Shown: one piece after another, positions 20,395 through 31,211 of the stretch
Layout: each line of letters begins with the position of its first letter
Position numbering within the stretch: the first letter of the stretch is position 1
DNA from: Ganoderma boninense
Taxonomy: Eukaryota > Basidiomycota > Agaricomycetes > Polyporales > Polyporaceae
Assembly (NCBI GenBank): GCA_002900995.3
Contig: CM035310.1
Location: forward strand, 3,620,096-3,684,095
Length of the DNA: 64,000 nt
Direction of reading: 5' to 3'
Translations under genes and position numbers: made by a program
The notes under the pieces: generated by a model
The model's input: the letters and a program-made list of their open reading frames with translations, nothing else
What the model was told of the DNA's origin: nothing
Databases searched by the model: none

Positions 20395-22272
20395 TACTAC
20401 GAGAATGACAGCGTGGATGATTTCCATCCACAGCAAGACTATGTTAACGCCGACGTCCGACTAGACCCCGACTGGGAAGACCTCAAGATCACCCGCATAA
20501 TGGAACTTAGTGCCGGTCGCATCACTCGATCCAATCCACAAGGGCTAGACCCTAAAGACAGGGATGCACAGCAAGAATTCAAAATGCGGGTAGAGCCTCG
20601 TACAACCGAAGCGGAAGAGATGGCTCAAGCAGCAGAGAAGATTAACCAAGTTGGATCTAACCCCTCAGGAGCACCTGCAGTGCCACCTGAGGGGGAGGAA
20701 GCTCAGGTAACTGTATGGGAAGCACTAACCACAGGCCCATCCTTGAAGACAACTATTAGACAAGATGAATCTTACATGAATTTCATCAAGAAGAACTACA
20801 TCAAGGATAAAGTCTTTAGCAAGATACTGGCCAATCCCAGCCACTACAAGAGTTTCCAAGTTCGCGACGGGTTCATTTACACTGTTAACCGCAACAATGA
20901 AGAAGTCCTGTGCATTCCAAGAATCACCTATGACAGAAAAACCACCACGCAGATCATGATAGATCATGCACATACCACACTGGGGCATTTCAGAGCCCAA
21001 AAGACTTCGGAATACCTCAGAAAGTGGGTATGGTGGCCAAGAATGGGGATAGAAGTGGACAAATTCTGCATATCTTGTGCGAAGTGTCAGGTATCCAAAC
21101 CACGCAACCAGCTCAAGGCAGGTCTCCTTCATTCGCTACCATTGGCAGATGGGCCATGGGTATCAGTCGCAATGGACTTCGTAGGCCCGTTTCCTCGCAC
21201 GGATGGACGCGATTACTTGTGGGTAATCGTGTGCAGGTGTACATCAATGGTACATCTCATTCCTATCCGTACGACCAACACGGCCGCGGACTTAGCAGCA
21301 ATATATTTCAAGGAAATATTCAGACTGCATGGGCTACCAGAATCAATAGTCTCAGACAGAGACCCCAAGTTTACATCAGCATTTTGGCGCGAACTTCACC
21401 GATTACTAGGCACCAAGCTCCTGATGTCAACCGCGTTCCACCCTCAAACGGACGGAATGTCTGAGCGAACAATTCGATCAATCAATCAAATTCTGCGGGC
21501 AATGGTTGAACCAGAGCAACTACACTGGCTAGAGAAAATACCTCTCGTAGAATTCGCACTGAATTCATCAGCAAGCACATCAACAGGGTTCGCACCATTT
21601 CAACTCAACTATGGGTACATACCTCGTACCATAGCAGGCCTTCGTACAGACACAGAATTCGAAGGAGTCAAGGAATTCGCTCAGCGGGCACGACAGTACT
21701 TAGAGTCAGCGCATGACGCGTTGATTGAAGCCCGAGTCAAGCAGACGTATTACGCCAATCAATTACGCAGGGAGGAACCCTTCTTTGAAGAAGGGGACAT
21801 GGTGTATTTATCTACCAAGAATTTATCAGTACCCAAGGGGCGAGCACGCAAGTTGGTGCCCAAGTTCATTGGGCCGTACAAAATTCTTGAAGCACACCGA
21901 GAAACCTCAACGTATACGTTGGAGTTACCCCCAGGGTTGAGCGTGCACCCAACATTTCATATTGAAGTGTTGAGAGCACACGAACCTAACGACGACAATA
22001 TATTCCCGCATCGTGATGGCCGAGCCTTTTACGATGTTGGCAATGATGAAGAACAAGAATGGATGATCGACGAGATCGTCGATCACCGCTGGGAAGGAAG
22101 CAAAGTACAATTTTTAATCAAATGGACCCATGGCCTTAAGACATGGGAACCGTACACCAAGTGTAGCGATCTCGCGGCACTTGACGAGTACTTCAGCCTG
22201 CAAGGCATCAAGCACTGGCGACAACTCCGCAAGACGTCATCAAGAGAGACGGCCGAGGCAACAGTCACGTGA
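20395..22272 (+). CDS. Retrotransposon integrase with chromodomain (end of pol)
   Basis: This continues the pol frame after the TGA. An N-terminal HHCC zinc module (HTTLGHFRAQKT, then CISCAKC) precedes the catalytic core. The three acidic residues lie in VAMDFVGPFP, ESIVSDRDPKF, and HPQTDGMSERTIRSIN. A GPF/Y-type segment (LVPKFIGPYKIL) follows, and the last 60 residues form a chromodomain (MIDEIVDHR, VQFLIKWTHG, TWEPYTKC). Chromodomains of this class steer insertion to marked heterochromatin, although this copy sits inside a host gene. The stop is TGA at 22270-22272. Confidence 0.93.
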   Translation, partial: YYENDSVDDFHPQQDYVNADVRLDPDWEDLKITRIMELSAGRITRSNPQGLDPKDRDAQQEFKMRVEPRTTEAEEMAQAAEKINQVGSNPSGAPAVPPEGEEAQVTVWEALTTGPSLKTTIRQDESYMNFIKKNYIKDKVFSKILANPSHYKSFQVRDGFIYTVNRNNEEVLCIPRITYDRKTTTQIMIDHAHTTLGHFRAQKTSEYLRKWVWWPRMGIEVDKFCISCAKCQVSKPRNQLKAGLLHSLPLADGPWVSVAMDFVGPFPRTDGRDYLWVIVCRCTSMVHLIPIRTTNTAADLAAIYFKEIFRLHGLPESIVSDRDPKFTSAFWRELHRLLGTKLLMSTAFHPQTDGMSERTIRSINQILRAMVEPEQLHWLEKIPLVEFALNSSASTSTGFAPFQLNYGYIPRTIAGLRTDTEFEGVKEFAQRARQYLESAHDALIEARVKQTYYANQLRREEPFFEEGDMVYLSTKNLSVPKGRARKLVPKFIGPYKILEAHRETSTYTLELPPGLSVHPTFHIEVLRAHEPNDDNIFPHRDGRAFYDVGNDEEQEWMIDEIVDHRWEGSKVQFLIKWTHGLKTWEPYTKCSDLAALDEYFSLQGIKHWRQLRKTSSRETAEATVT

Positions 22273-22327
22273 TAGCGAAGAGCACGTGTAGTGCCACGCG
22301 CCCACGTGCACGGGCGCCAAACACCAA

Positions 22328-25174
22328 ATGTCGCGGCCGGCAACGCCTCGCGTCCTCCAGCTGCTCTCCACCATGGCTACCCCCAACCCCACTGCTCCTG
22401 CTGCCTCTCAGCCTGCGACCGACGCCCAGCAAACGATCGCGCCGATGTCCTACGCACCGCAACAGCAGCAAGCGCAACAGCAACAACCACCCCCATCCAC
22501 CTACCAACAACAGTACCCCGGCCAGTCATCCTACCAGATGGCTGCGCCTATCCCCAACTCGGCGCCGCCGAACCAGGCTCCTCCTGCGATGCCCTACCAG
22601 TCATCGCAGCAGGCAGCCCCACAATATCAACAATACCAGCAGTACCCCCAGTATCAACAGCAAGCTCCGATGGCCCCGATGAATCAATTGGGACCATACA
22701 GCCAGACGGCTCAACAACCCGGCCCCATACAAGTCCCACAGGCCCCAGTCAGCACCCAGCCGGGCTATCCGCCGCTCATGCCGAGCGGCGGACAATTCGT
22801 GGGTCCATGGCAATGCGTCGGGGAACAAATATTGGCCATGAAGCACGTGTCGGGATGCACAACATGCGACAGCTACTGCGATCATTATCGATCCAGTAGC
22901 TCGGAGCTCCAGTTCGTTGAAGAACACTCGAAGGGTCAAGCTGCGTATCAAAAGAAGTTAATAGACTTCATGAGAGGGACTGGCTGGACGGTGATGACGC
23001 CGGGAGAGGGAGGGAAGGTTAGTGAGAAGGAACTCAAACTCAAGTCGGAAATTGTTCGATATCGGAACGAACGCGACGCGGCGAGGAGTCAAGTTGCAGA
23101 GTTCGAGAAGAAGATTCAATTGCTCGAACGGAAGAACGACGAGTACAAGATCGCGCTAACAAGGGCGCAGGAAGACAAAGATCGATACAGGAACGAACGT
23201 AATGATGCTCAACAGCGGTTGGACGAAGAGCGACGAAGGTCTCGCGAAGACCGCGACCGAGGTCGACAACGAGAACGATCGAGGTCGCCCCGCCAACGTG
23301 GCGGCGAACCATACCCGCACCGTCGGAGAACGCCCACGTACGGGGGAACGGGATATTTAGCTGCGAGACCCGCGCGGCAGCCGCGCGAGGAGTACATAGC
23401 ATCAGGACATCGCGCCGCGTCAACACCAGCACAGACGTATGGGCATCATGTCGATGCCCCAAGTCTGCAAACATCAGCAAGCATGGGGCCACCGTCATCA
23501 TCGACGGCGGTGCGACCAGGAGCATCGAACGTCGTTGTTCGCCTTCCAGCCGCGCCACCCCCAACGCCAACTCCCTACCAAGAGTGGAAGGCACCGGTCG
23601 GGGAACCACCTCAAACCAAGACGATGTTCGTCGAGCAGGACGACCCGATGGACGGGGGCGGATCGCCGATCCAGCATTACCCCCCTGGGTTCGTCCACCC
23701 GATGAACATCGCGTACGATTCCGGCGAGGAATCGGACGACCTGCCACCGGATGGGACGGGAGCGGCAGCTCTTCGGGCCAAACAAGGTGAAAGAGCGGCG
23801 CGTCGCGCAGCGAAGAGGGAACGAGAGGAATGGCTGAGACAGCCCGTGGTTCCGGGGCCGTCGTGGTACGACCTGAACGCCCGTTCACAAGAACCAGACG
23901 GGAGGCCAACATGGGGCGAGGTTCCGAACGCAGAACCCGGTCCTTCTGTGCAGCGTGATCATGCAGATCATCGCGCAGGGACGGCCGTGGTCCCGAACAG
24001 GTCGTCATTGACCGAAGTTCGAGAATTCACGACGCGAGACGGCACCAAGCTCCAGCACTACATGCCGAACGAATGGCCGGGAACGGTGAAGCGACCTGAA
24101 CCGTCGAGCATGAACAAATGCGACCGGTGGTTCTACTTCATACCGCGAACGGACACGGACACGTACGGCTTCATGAAGGAAGCCCGGGATCAAGGCGAGG
24201 GTGCCCAGGAACGTATCAAGGATCTCCTCAATCAGTACGGCAAGGACATGGCGTTGCAAACCATTCATTCGTTGAAGATCCTCAATTCGTCATGGAGGAA
24301 ACCCGCGAGGCAAGAGCCACGTCCTGTTCCAGGCACGTCGTCGCGACCGTCTCAAGTCAAAATGAAGCAACCATCGCACCACGACCCCCCAGAAGAGTGG
24401 GCCAAGTACTGGGCCTACTACCCCAGCGCGATGCCGGAACAGCTTCGAGGGTTTCGACGGCAAGACGGTACCCTTGATCATGATGTCATAAGGGGACACG
24501 CTGTCATCAAGGCCATGGTACCCGCTTTTCGGAAGAGAGACAAGATCGAGAACAGCGGCCAACGTCTAACGATGTTGGACACGGTGGTTCAACTCTTCTC
24601 GATTCCAGGCTTGTTCCACGCCATCGTCGAGCAGGATCGATTGGAACGCGTGCAGCAACAAGACTTGCAGAAGATTCAAGGCGATTTTCAAGCATTGTCA
24701 GAACGCGACTTTGCGCGATGGGCGGCCCAGTGCGGAATCACCGACGACTCGGTTCGCCACGCCGAACAAGTGGCCCGAGTCTGGAGAAATCATTCCTTGG
24801 GTCGCATACCGAGCGACCCCAGCCCATGGCCGAACTGGCCTGCGACGATCTCCGACGTCGTAAATATGCCGGCTCCGGAAGACTATCGACCGGCAAGTCC
24901 TGGGCCGTCCCGCAAGCGCTCGCGATCGACGTCGCGTCACTCATCGCGCGACAATGACCGCCGTCCATCTAAGCCAGTGTCGCGTACAGCGTCTTGTCCG
25001 CCCACGCGGTCTCCCGCCCGTCAATGCTCGCCAACGTCACCGTCGACCATAAACCCTCGTGAGATACGCGATAAGGGCAAGAGCAAGCAATCGCCTATCG
25101 TCGATGAAGATGCCGTGTCGCTGGGAGACAATCGATCCCCTCGTTCACTATCCCCCACGCCAAGCGTTGGCTAG
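22328..25174 (+). CDS. Extra ORF of the retrotransposon, function unknown
   Basis: An uninterrupted 948-codon sense-strand ORF between pol and the 3' LTR, starting at an ATG 55 bp after the pol stop. By eye: a Gln/Pro/Tyr-rich low-complexity N-terminus (residues about 15-150), a Cys cluster SGCTTCDSYCDHY near 174, and a coiled coil of charged heptads (about 230-320). A Arg/Ser-rich stretch follows (about 320-350), then a disordered middle. A more ordered C-terminal region (about 590-855) contains CDRWFYFIPR, EEWAKYWAYYPSAMPEQ and LSERDFARWAAQCGI. The tail is Ser/Arg/Pro-rich. It is not an envelope protein: no signal peptide or membrane segment is visible. The Q-rich plus coiled-coil plus basic layout suggests a nucleic-acid- or Gag-interacting accessory protein (inference). 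It is intact, unlike pol. Confidence 0.8.
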   Translation: MSRPATPRVLQLLSTMATPNPTAPAASQPATDAQQTIAPMSYAPQQQQAQQQQPPPSTYQQQYPGQSSYQMAAPIPNSAPPNQAPPAMPYQSSQQAAPQYQQYQQYPQYQQQAPMAPMNQLGPYSQTAQQPGPIQVPQAPVSTQPGYPPLMPSGGQFVGPWQCVGEQILAMKHVSGCTTCDSYCDHYRSSSSELQFVEEHSKGQAAYQKKLIDFMRGTGWTVMTPGEGGKVSEKELKLKSEIVRYRNERDAARSQVAEFEKKIQLLERKNDEYKIALTRAQEDKDRYRNERNDAQQRLDEERRRSREDRDRGRQRERSRSPRQRGGEPYPHRRRTPTYGGTGYLAARPARQPREEYIASGHRAASTPAQTYGHHVDAPSLQTSASMGPPSSSTAVRPGASNVVVRLPAAPPPTPTPYQEWKAPVGEPPQTKTMFVEQDDPMDGGGSPIQHYPPGFVHPMNIAYDSGEESDDLPPDGTGAAALRAKQGERAARRAAKREREEWLRQPVVPGPSWYDLNARSQEPDGRPTWGEVPNAEPGPSVQRDHADHRAGTAVVPNRSSLTEVREFTTRDGTKLQHYMPNEWPGTVKRPEPSSMNKCDRWFYFIPRTDTDTYGFMKEARDQGEGAQERIKDLLNQYGKDMALQTIHSLKILNSSWRKPARQEPRPVPGTSSRPSQVKMKQPSHHDPPEEWAKYWAYYPSAMPEQLRGFRRQDGTLDHDVIRGHAVIKAMVPAFRKRDKIENSGQRLTMLDTVVQLFSIPGLFHAIVEQDRLERVQQQDLQKIQGDFQALSERDFARWAAQCGITDDSVRHAEQVARVWRNHSLGRIPSDPSPWPNWPATISDVVNMPAPEDYRPASPGPSRKRSRSTSRHSSRDNDRRPSKPVSRTASCPPTRSPARQCSPTSPSTINPREIRDKGKSKQSPIVDEDAVSLGDNRSPRSLSPTPSVG

Positions 25175-25337
25175 TGCTGTTAATTCAGCCTAGTTAGTAG
25201 AGTGTTCGCGCACCTACTGTACGCCTAGACTGTCATCTCATGCAGAGCGCTGACATGTACTGATAACATCGTACAGATGTATCTAGTAAAAATTGGGACT
25301 GCCGATGAACATTAGGACTGTCAAATCATAGTGGATT

Positions 25338-25350
25338 CGAGAGGGGGAGG
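25338..25350 (+). promoter_or_regulatory. Polypurine tract
   Basis: An all-purine run (GAGAGGGGGAGGA) directly before the 3' LTR start, in the place and composition expected of the plus-strand primer for reverse transcription. Confidence 0.8.
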
Positions 25351-25351
25351 A

Positions 25352-25558
25352 TGTAACGGACTTGCAGACTAGATTAGATTAGATTACATTGTATCTACGT
25401 GGCGGTGCAGCGCGCCTCATACAGAGGCGCGCTACGTGGCAAGAGTCCTTCAGCCTTTTACCACGATCACCGATACATTCGCACTTCTCCTATAGAGATT
25501 GGTGCAGCGTATTCTGGTCGTGTGTGAACCGGGCTCGATTCAACACATCAACGTAACA
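25352..25558 (+). repeat. 3' LTR
   Basis: 207 bp, same ends and by-eye identical sequence to the 5' LTR. It is followed by GCGGG, the second copy of the 5-bp target duplication. Confidence 0.95.
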
Positions 25559-26567
25559 GCGGGGCTCACGAACGACGTGACCGCGAACGACACGGCGGAG
25601 ATGGTGAGCACCGCGGCGGACTGGATGATGGACTCGGCGACGCGCCACTTGACCGTCCGCAGCCGCGACCCCTCCGGGCGGTACTCGTGGACGCCGCGCC
25701 CGGGAGCTGAGGAGCGGCCGCATCACCAGCGCTGTGGGGCGGCCGTCAGGCGCGGACCCGGAAAGAGGGTTGTAGGTTATAGGATCGTGATGGGGGGGTG
25801 GGGGGGGGAATGGGGACGGACCTGTTACGAGGACGTTCGTGGTTACGGAGATGACGAAGTAGATCTGCATGAATGTGTGGAACTTCTGCCATGGGGCGAG
25901 CTCTCCCAGGGCGAGCGTCGCAAACCCGAGGGCTGGAGAAGGGAGTTGTTGTCAGTCGGACCATGAAGGTTACTGGGGGATGGCTTACGTACCAAGCTCT
26001 GCAGCAAGCAGAACCAAGGGCAAAGCAATCACCAACCATGAGCTATTCCAAATGATAAACGCTCGGTACGTCTAATACAGCCGTTGATGAATGTAAGGCG
26101 ATGAGGCTTCAAGAGCTGAGGTGAGCATACCATGAACGAATCCCCGATGAACGTCTGGCCAACGTAGATAAGAAACTTGGCGAACCCAAGTCTCTTCGGG
26201 CCGTTCCACATCGAAATGCCGCCAGCAAGCGTGGGTACATCGACGCCTCTCAACAGTCCGCTCGCGACCAGAATGTTGGTGTCGACCGCCAAGTGCTGAG
26301 TTTAGAATGCATGCGCGCCGCGTCCGGTCAGGGATACACGACTGCGCAACGAGGAGGTAAGACGCGGAACAAACAACACACCAAGATGGCCAGAAGAAAC
26401 ATGACCGCGCTCGCTCCGAGCAGGACCATGTCGCGCCTCGACCGCCCTTGCGGCAGCCGCTTCGAGAGGAGCTGCCACAGGATGACCGCGTAGAGCGCGA
26501 TGAGGCAGCCGCAGAGCAGGGTCTCCGCGAAGTAGCATCCGAGAGCAAGGTGGACGACCGAGCTCAT
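25559..26567 (-). pseudogene. Seven-helix membrane protein C, 5' part, cut off by the LTR element
   Basis: Exons: about 26567-26382 (VHLALGCYFAETLLCGCL), 26295-26131 (FLIYVGQTFIGDSFMV), 26071-25993 (AFIIWNSSWLVIALPLVLL), 25932-25822 (FHTFMQIYFVISVTTNVLV), and 25731-25559 (VAESIIQSAAVLTISAVSF). The last is interrupted by the retrotransposon and continues at 16257. Counting the exon without the element and one target copy gives 213 nt, where gene B has 212 in the same phase. This copy therefore also carries a one-base frameshift between ALVMRPLL and GVHEYRPEG, unless a second acceptor (CCTCAG) about 20 bp further in is used. The first coding exon is unclear; an ATG near 26630 is possible. Confidence 0.7.
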
Positions 26568-28483
26568 TCCTGCTATCTGAATGGCTATCAATCAGCGCAC
26601 GTCTGAAAACTCAAGAGACCGCGACAGAGCCATACCTAAAGTGTACGGACGGAGCGATGCCAGAGCTCCGATGAGGTTGAGGACACTCTTTATCCGACCA
26701 CCGCCAGAGGTAAAGGTGGGTGGAGGAGCCGAGGACGAGGGACACGTCCTCGCTCGCTGATATCCCTGGGCGCACTCTGCGCTGATATCTCCTTCTCATC
26801 GCGAGCTGTACGCCGTGCGCAGCCTCGGGACCAGGATCATCTTGGCGGGCGAAGAAGCAGCCCCTACCATCGAGATGACGAGCCAAAATGCCTCGGAGTG
26901 TGAGAGCCAGCTTCGAGGCCGTGGCAAGGGTGTGCTAAATACGCCGGGGCGGTGCGAAGTGTCAGTCGGGGTATGTCGCCGGTGGAGGGAAATGCGCACC
27001 GCGAAAGGAAACCGGCATACGGGACTTCTCCAGGACGAGCGCGCGGGGTGGCATTGAATGCGATGGGGTCGAGGGGATGCGTGCGATACAGTGCCCCCCT
27101 TTGATGTTTTTGAGTCGCTTCTGTGGCGAGCACTGGCAGGCCATCATGAAACTGGAACTTGACCGCGTGAGACCTGCTCGGAAACTTTGAGGTACCCGGT
27201 ATCCGTCATGCTTGCTTGAGTTTGAGGGTGGAACTATACCGAAGGAGTACGAAGGTGTTGAACAAACGTGTCTTCTATCTCCGTGAAGGAGCTAGGTATA
27301 TGCGAGGGCAAGTGCATACCCGCCGATTCTTTTTCGGGCCCACAGGTCGTCAACAACTTGATGGTAGAGCCGTAATAAGAATAAGATGAAGACTGAACTG
27401 TCTTTGGGCAATCTTTGAGGGTCGGAAGCTTAGTGTGTAGTCTCCTTCACAGAATCCTGCACCCCTGCCCCAGATCTGTGCAGCCAAGCACGAAGGCATA
27501 ACCTTTCTTGGCACATTGAGCACGAAAACGTCTGACAAGCTGCGTATACGATGATCCCAGACGAGCATGAGCCCTAGGAGCACGAAGGGTTTGTGACTGA
27601 GGTGTACAGACTCACTGGCTCCCCCTCAGCGGCACGTCGCCTGCCTCAATGAAGATTTGTCTTTCATGAAGCCATGATTCAAAAAGTGAAATACTCCGGT
27701 GTTCATCCTTGGCACCGGAGGCCTATGAGTCGAAGAGGAGTCAGCGCACGCCGCAAACGCTCTCTGGCGCCCGGGGGTGAGGCCTGAGGGATGGGGCACA
27801 AACCAAAAATGAATGCAACAGTGCCTTCCGAACGAGCCTATGTCTGCAAAGCATCTCCGATCCTAAGGCTGGCAGTGGGTGTCAGTGAAGGAGATACAAA
27901 AACTGGCCACGAGACGGATGCAGGTGCCGCGGACTTGAGGTCCCAGTCAGGTTGCCGGACGTTGCAGGTAGTCGGATCACAAGATGTCGGATAGAAGGCT
28001 TCAGAGTACTGCTGAGAGTTTGTGTAGGTACCACCATAGTAACTGAACTGCAGATGAGTATGCTGGTGCCAAGGCCCAGTGCCGTGGAGGTTTGTGAAAG
28101 AGCAGCCGACGACTCGGAGGACGCCTCATCCGGGGATCGAACACAGGTCCCTGCCACGTGGTTTCAATAAGCGCACATCCACCTTGGTTGAACTGCTCGT
28201 CGTTCCCCTCCAACCCAGCTTCTGCTTCGTCCGCTCATTGTGCAATCCTCGTCTTGGGATGTCGATACTCTAGCTGCCTTCCAGCTCAGCTTTTTAAAGC
28301 TAAACATGCCGCTCGAACTCGCTGAACGCTCAAGAAGGTTCCTCTCGCTCGCCCTTGATACTGGTGAATGCGCGTCGTAACCGACTGACTCAGTGCTCCC
28401 GGTGCCGTACCTATGACGACTTAAGGCTTGTAGCAGGAGCAGCCTCTTGCGACCCTCCTGCCCTCGTTCTCCCATCGACAACT
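26568..28483. other. No gene seen
   Basis: About 1.9 kb upstream of both gene C (minus) and the epoxide hydrolase gene (plus). It may contain the unresolved first exon of gene C near 26600-26640 and the promoters of both genes. I find no domain-bearing ORF or inverted repeat. Confidence 0.4.
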
Positions 28484-29760
28484 ATGGACAACAGCCTGTA
28501 CAAAGAGACCACAGTCCGCCGCGGCCACGCCTACCGCTACTACTTCTCTCCCCCGCAGTCTCAGCACCCAGTCCTCCTCTTCCTCCACGGCTTCCCCTCC
28601 ACCGCGTACGAGTGGCGCCACCAAGTCGCCTTCTTCCAGCCGCGCGGATACGGGATCGTCGCGCCCGACCTGCTCGGGGCTGGGGGCACCGCCAAGCCGC
28701 TCGACCCGCAGGAGTTCCGCCTGAACGCGCTTGCGGACGACGTGCTCGACATCCTCGGCGCGGAGGGCATCACGAAAGTCGTCCTTATCTCGCATGACTG
28801 GTGCGTCTCACAGTTCACCGTTCGACCTTCCCTGAGAGCTCATCTGCGTGGTGGTCGCCCAGGGGATCTGTGCTTGCCGCGCGCCTGTCTATGCTCCACC
28901 CCGAGGTCTGCGCTGGGTTCGTCTGGCTGGGGCTCGGCTTCATGGACCCCCCGACGGAGCCGTTCGACATGGAGGCCGCGATGGCCGCTGCGCGGGCGGC
29001 TGTGGGCTACGACGCCTATGCGTACTGGGAGTTCTTCACGCGGCCGGATGCGTATGTGGCCATCGAAAAGAACGTGAGTGCCGTTTCACGCAACACTGAG
29101 GGGGACTGTTGTATCTTACGCCTACACATGGGCGCACAGGTCGATGCGTTCCTCCAGCTGCTGTACCCCGAGCGGCCGGAGGAGTGGAAGACGTGGATCC
29201 TTACCCGCGGCAAGACCGCCGAGCTCGTCGACGGCGACATCCGGCTTGGGAAACCGTCGTACTTATCGGACGAGGTGAGTCTAGCAGTCTCTGGCCTGTG
29301 CTGCGTAATGAAGTTCAGTGCTGACATGAGGATCTGGGTAGGAATACGACGCGCTCCGCGAGAACATCGTCTCAAAAGGGATCCTCTCCGCGCTCAACTG
29401 GTACCACGCGCAAGTGCAGAACGTCCACCTCACGGACAATATCAGTAAGCTTTTTGTTTTCACTCCTCCCACCCTCACATTCGCCATGCGATGTGAGCTG
29501 ACGCAGGTGGCCCCACCCCCTCTCCTCTCCTCACAGACATCCCGGAGGAGCGCAAGAACGTCGTCTCGCCCTCCCTCGTCTTCCTCGCGCTGCGCGACAT
29601 GGTCGCGGTGCGCGCCATCACCGAAGCGTGCATGGCGAAGCGCGCGACGCAGGTCGACTACGTCGAGGTGGACGCCGGACACTGGCTCCAGGTGGAGCGC
29701 CCGGACGAGGTCAACGCCGCCATGCTGCGCTGGCTCGACACGCTCGCCTCGCGCCCATGA
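28484..29760 (+). CDS. Soluble epoxide hydrolase (alpha/beta-hydrolase fold)
   Basis: Five exons, 28484-28800, 28863-29073, 29140-29274, 29342-29444 and 29537-29760, join in phase to give about 329 residues. Diagnostic features in order: the oxyanion-hole motif FLHGFPSTAYEW, then VAPDLLGAGGTAKP. The nucleophile motif SHDWGS spans the first intron and its Asp attacks the epoxide. The cap region has YAYWEFF and NWYHAQV, whose Tyr residues could polarise the substrate. An acidic residue sits in FLALRDMVAVR and the catalytic His in DAGHWLQVERP. The enzyme converts epoxides to vicinal diols; in wood-decay fungi it could detoxify lipid or aromatic epoxides. Length is normal and no damage is visible. 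No signal peptide is evident, so it is probably intracellular. Confidence 0.92.
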
Positions 29761-31211
29761 CGCTGAAGGGTGCAGGAGTGCGGGCACTGAGCACGAGACC
29801 TGTGCTCGTCCAAACGTTCATTGGTCACCTCTCGAGCATGACGTCGTCGTGTTGTATACTGTACTTATGAAATGCCGCCCTGGTCCCAGGTTGAGAATAT
29901 CTCTATCTTGTACTACTGTAGTAAGTCACCACCCCAGCTGCCGCGATACGAAAGACGTTCTGCCACTCGCCCTGCCGTTAGTTCGGAGGGACGACCGCTC
30001 TGCGCAGGAAAGTAACACGCCCAACCCCGCTGCTCGACCCAGTATGTATGTACTTACTTACGCCACGTCGCACCCCGTCCGGCACGCGCTCGACTACACT
30101 TCCTGCAGACAGCAGCGCTACCCTCGACCCTCCCTCGTCCCGTGTATGCGAGCACAGGCTAAAAGCGCCCCCCCCGCGCCCGAGTTCGAGACTGAGTCTG
30201 AGTCACCACGCGGCACGCCGTCGATCGTAGTAGTCGTGGACCGCCCCCCCCCCCCCCCGCGAAGGACACGCATGCTGACTCGCGCCCCGTCATGCTCATC
30301 GGCCATCGACGAGACGGCCGCGCGCGGGTGCACGCGCGAGCGAGAGCAGCTCTCCCTCTACAGAATTTGGCATCGGGCTGCAGACCTGCTTCCGCGCGGG
30401 CGCCGCGCAGAGCGAGGCCACGCAGTCGCGAGGATCTGCGCCTGGAGGAGGCCCCCCCTGCCGTGCGCGCGCAAGATGATCGATCGATGTCGACGAGGGC
30501 GCGCGCTCTGGGGCCCCGTCGCGTGCCACCCAGAAGACGGGTGTGCGACGCGCTGCGCAGCGCGGTGGCAGACCTAGGCTAAGGGTACGCGCGTGTCAGC
30601 CGTGGGCGTACCAGTCATGTAGGGACGTGCGCGACTGGCGATGTGAGGAGCGCTGTGAGGAGCGCTGTGCTTGCGATGGTGCAGGACAGGGACCTCGCGG
30701 AGAGATGCGAGGCGCGGGACCACTTGCCAGAGCTACTTACATAGTACTGGGGACGGTCCGACGTCCAAGGGGGACGTTGGAGCGTTACTTGCGGAGACAT
30801 CAACTGCATGAGATGGATGTGGGCGCTGTGCGCCGTAGGAATGCGAGTGCTTTTACTAATACTTAGCAAGGTTTTCCATTCGCATGGTGGAGGGGATATG
30901 TGGGCCGAAGGAATCATGCTTTGTTGGCACCGTGGAGCAGCGCGAGGGACTCGGATACTTATAGAGGCAGCTCTGCCTGGTCTCCGGCTGGCGCGCCCCA
31001 CGCCTATTGTTGGCCACGGAGTTCCGCCTCCATCCTCCATCCCCTCGTTTATACTTTACTCGTGATTTGGTTGCGAGTACGGCCCGTTCACCTCGACATG
31101 CTAGTGGGGGATTCAAATATTCAAAGACGATGTGGGTGGTGCGTTCGTCCAGTGGAAGTACAAGTACAGCTTGATTCGATGGTAGCGATTCCGATATGCT
31201 TAGAGCTTAGC
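29761..31211. other. No gene seen; poly-C tract
   Basis: Convergent intergenic space between epoxide hydrolase (plus) and acireductone dioxygenase (minus). A long open frame runs through 29414-30577 but has no motifs and shifts composition. A C homopolymer run interrupted once lies near 30241-30258. Nothing else recognised. Confidence 0.4.

Larger units (their letters stand above)
16258..25558 (+). mobile_element. Ty3-type LTR retrotransposon (chromodomain lineage) with an extra ORF
   Basis: A 9,301-bp element bounded by two apparently identical 207-bp LTRs that start TGTAACGG and end TAACA. It is flanked by the direct repeat GCGGG (16253-16257 and 25559-25563). Order: gag, then protease in the +1 frame, reverse transcriptase/RNase H, integrase with a C-terminal chromodomain, an additional 948-codon ORF, a purine-rich tract, and the 3' LTR. 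RT before integrase places it in the Ty3 group; the chromodomain fits the chromovirus lineage common in fungi. Identical LTRs mean a recent insertion. Two in-frame stops in pol and a 100-base assembly gap in gag mean this copy is probably not autonomous as assembled. No clear tRNA primer-binding site follows the 5' LTR. Confidence 0.95.

Noticed and set aside
18640..22272. Captured functional host polymerase
   Set aside because: Domain order, LTRs, target duplication and zinc-knuckle Gag identify it as an ordinary Ty3-type pol.
22328..25174. Envelope gene of a retrovirus-like element
   Set aside because: No signal peptide, no membrane segment, Gln-rich and coiled-coil content instead.
29414..30577. 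387-codon open frame after the epoxide hydrolase
   Set aside because: It overlaps the true last exon in another frame, contains a homopolymer C run and shows no motif.
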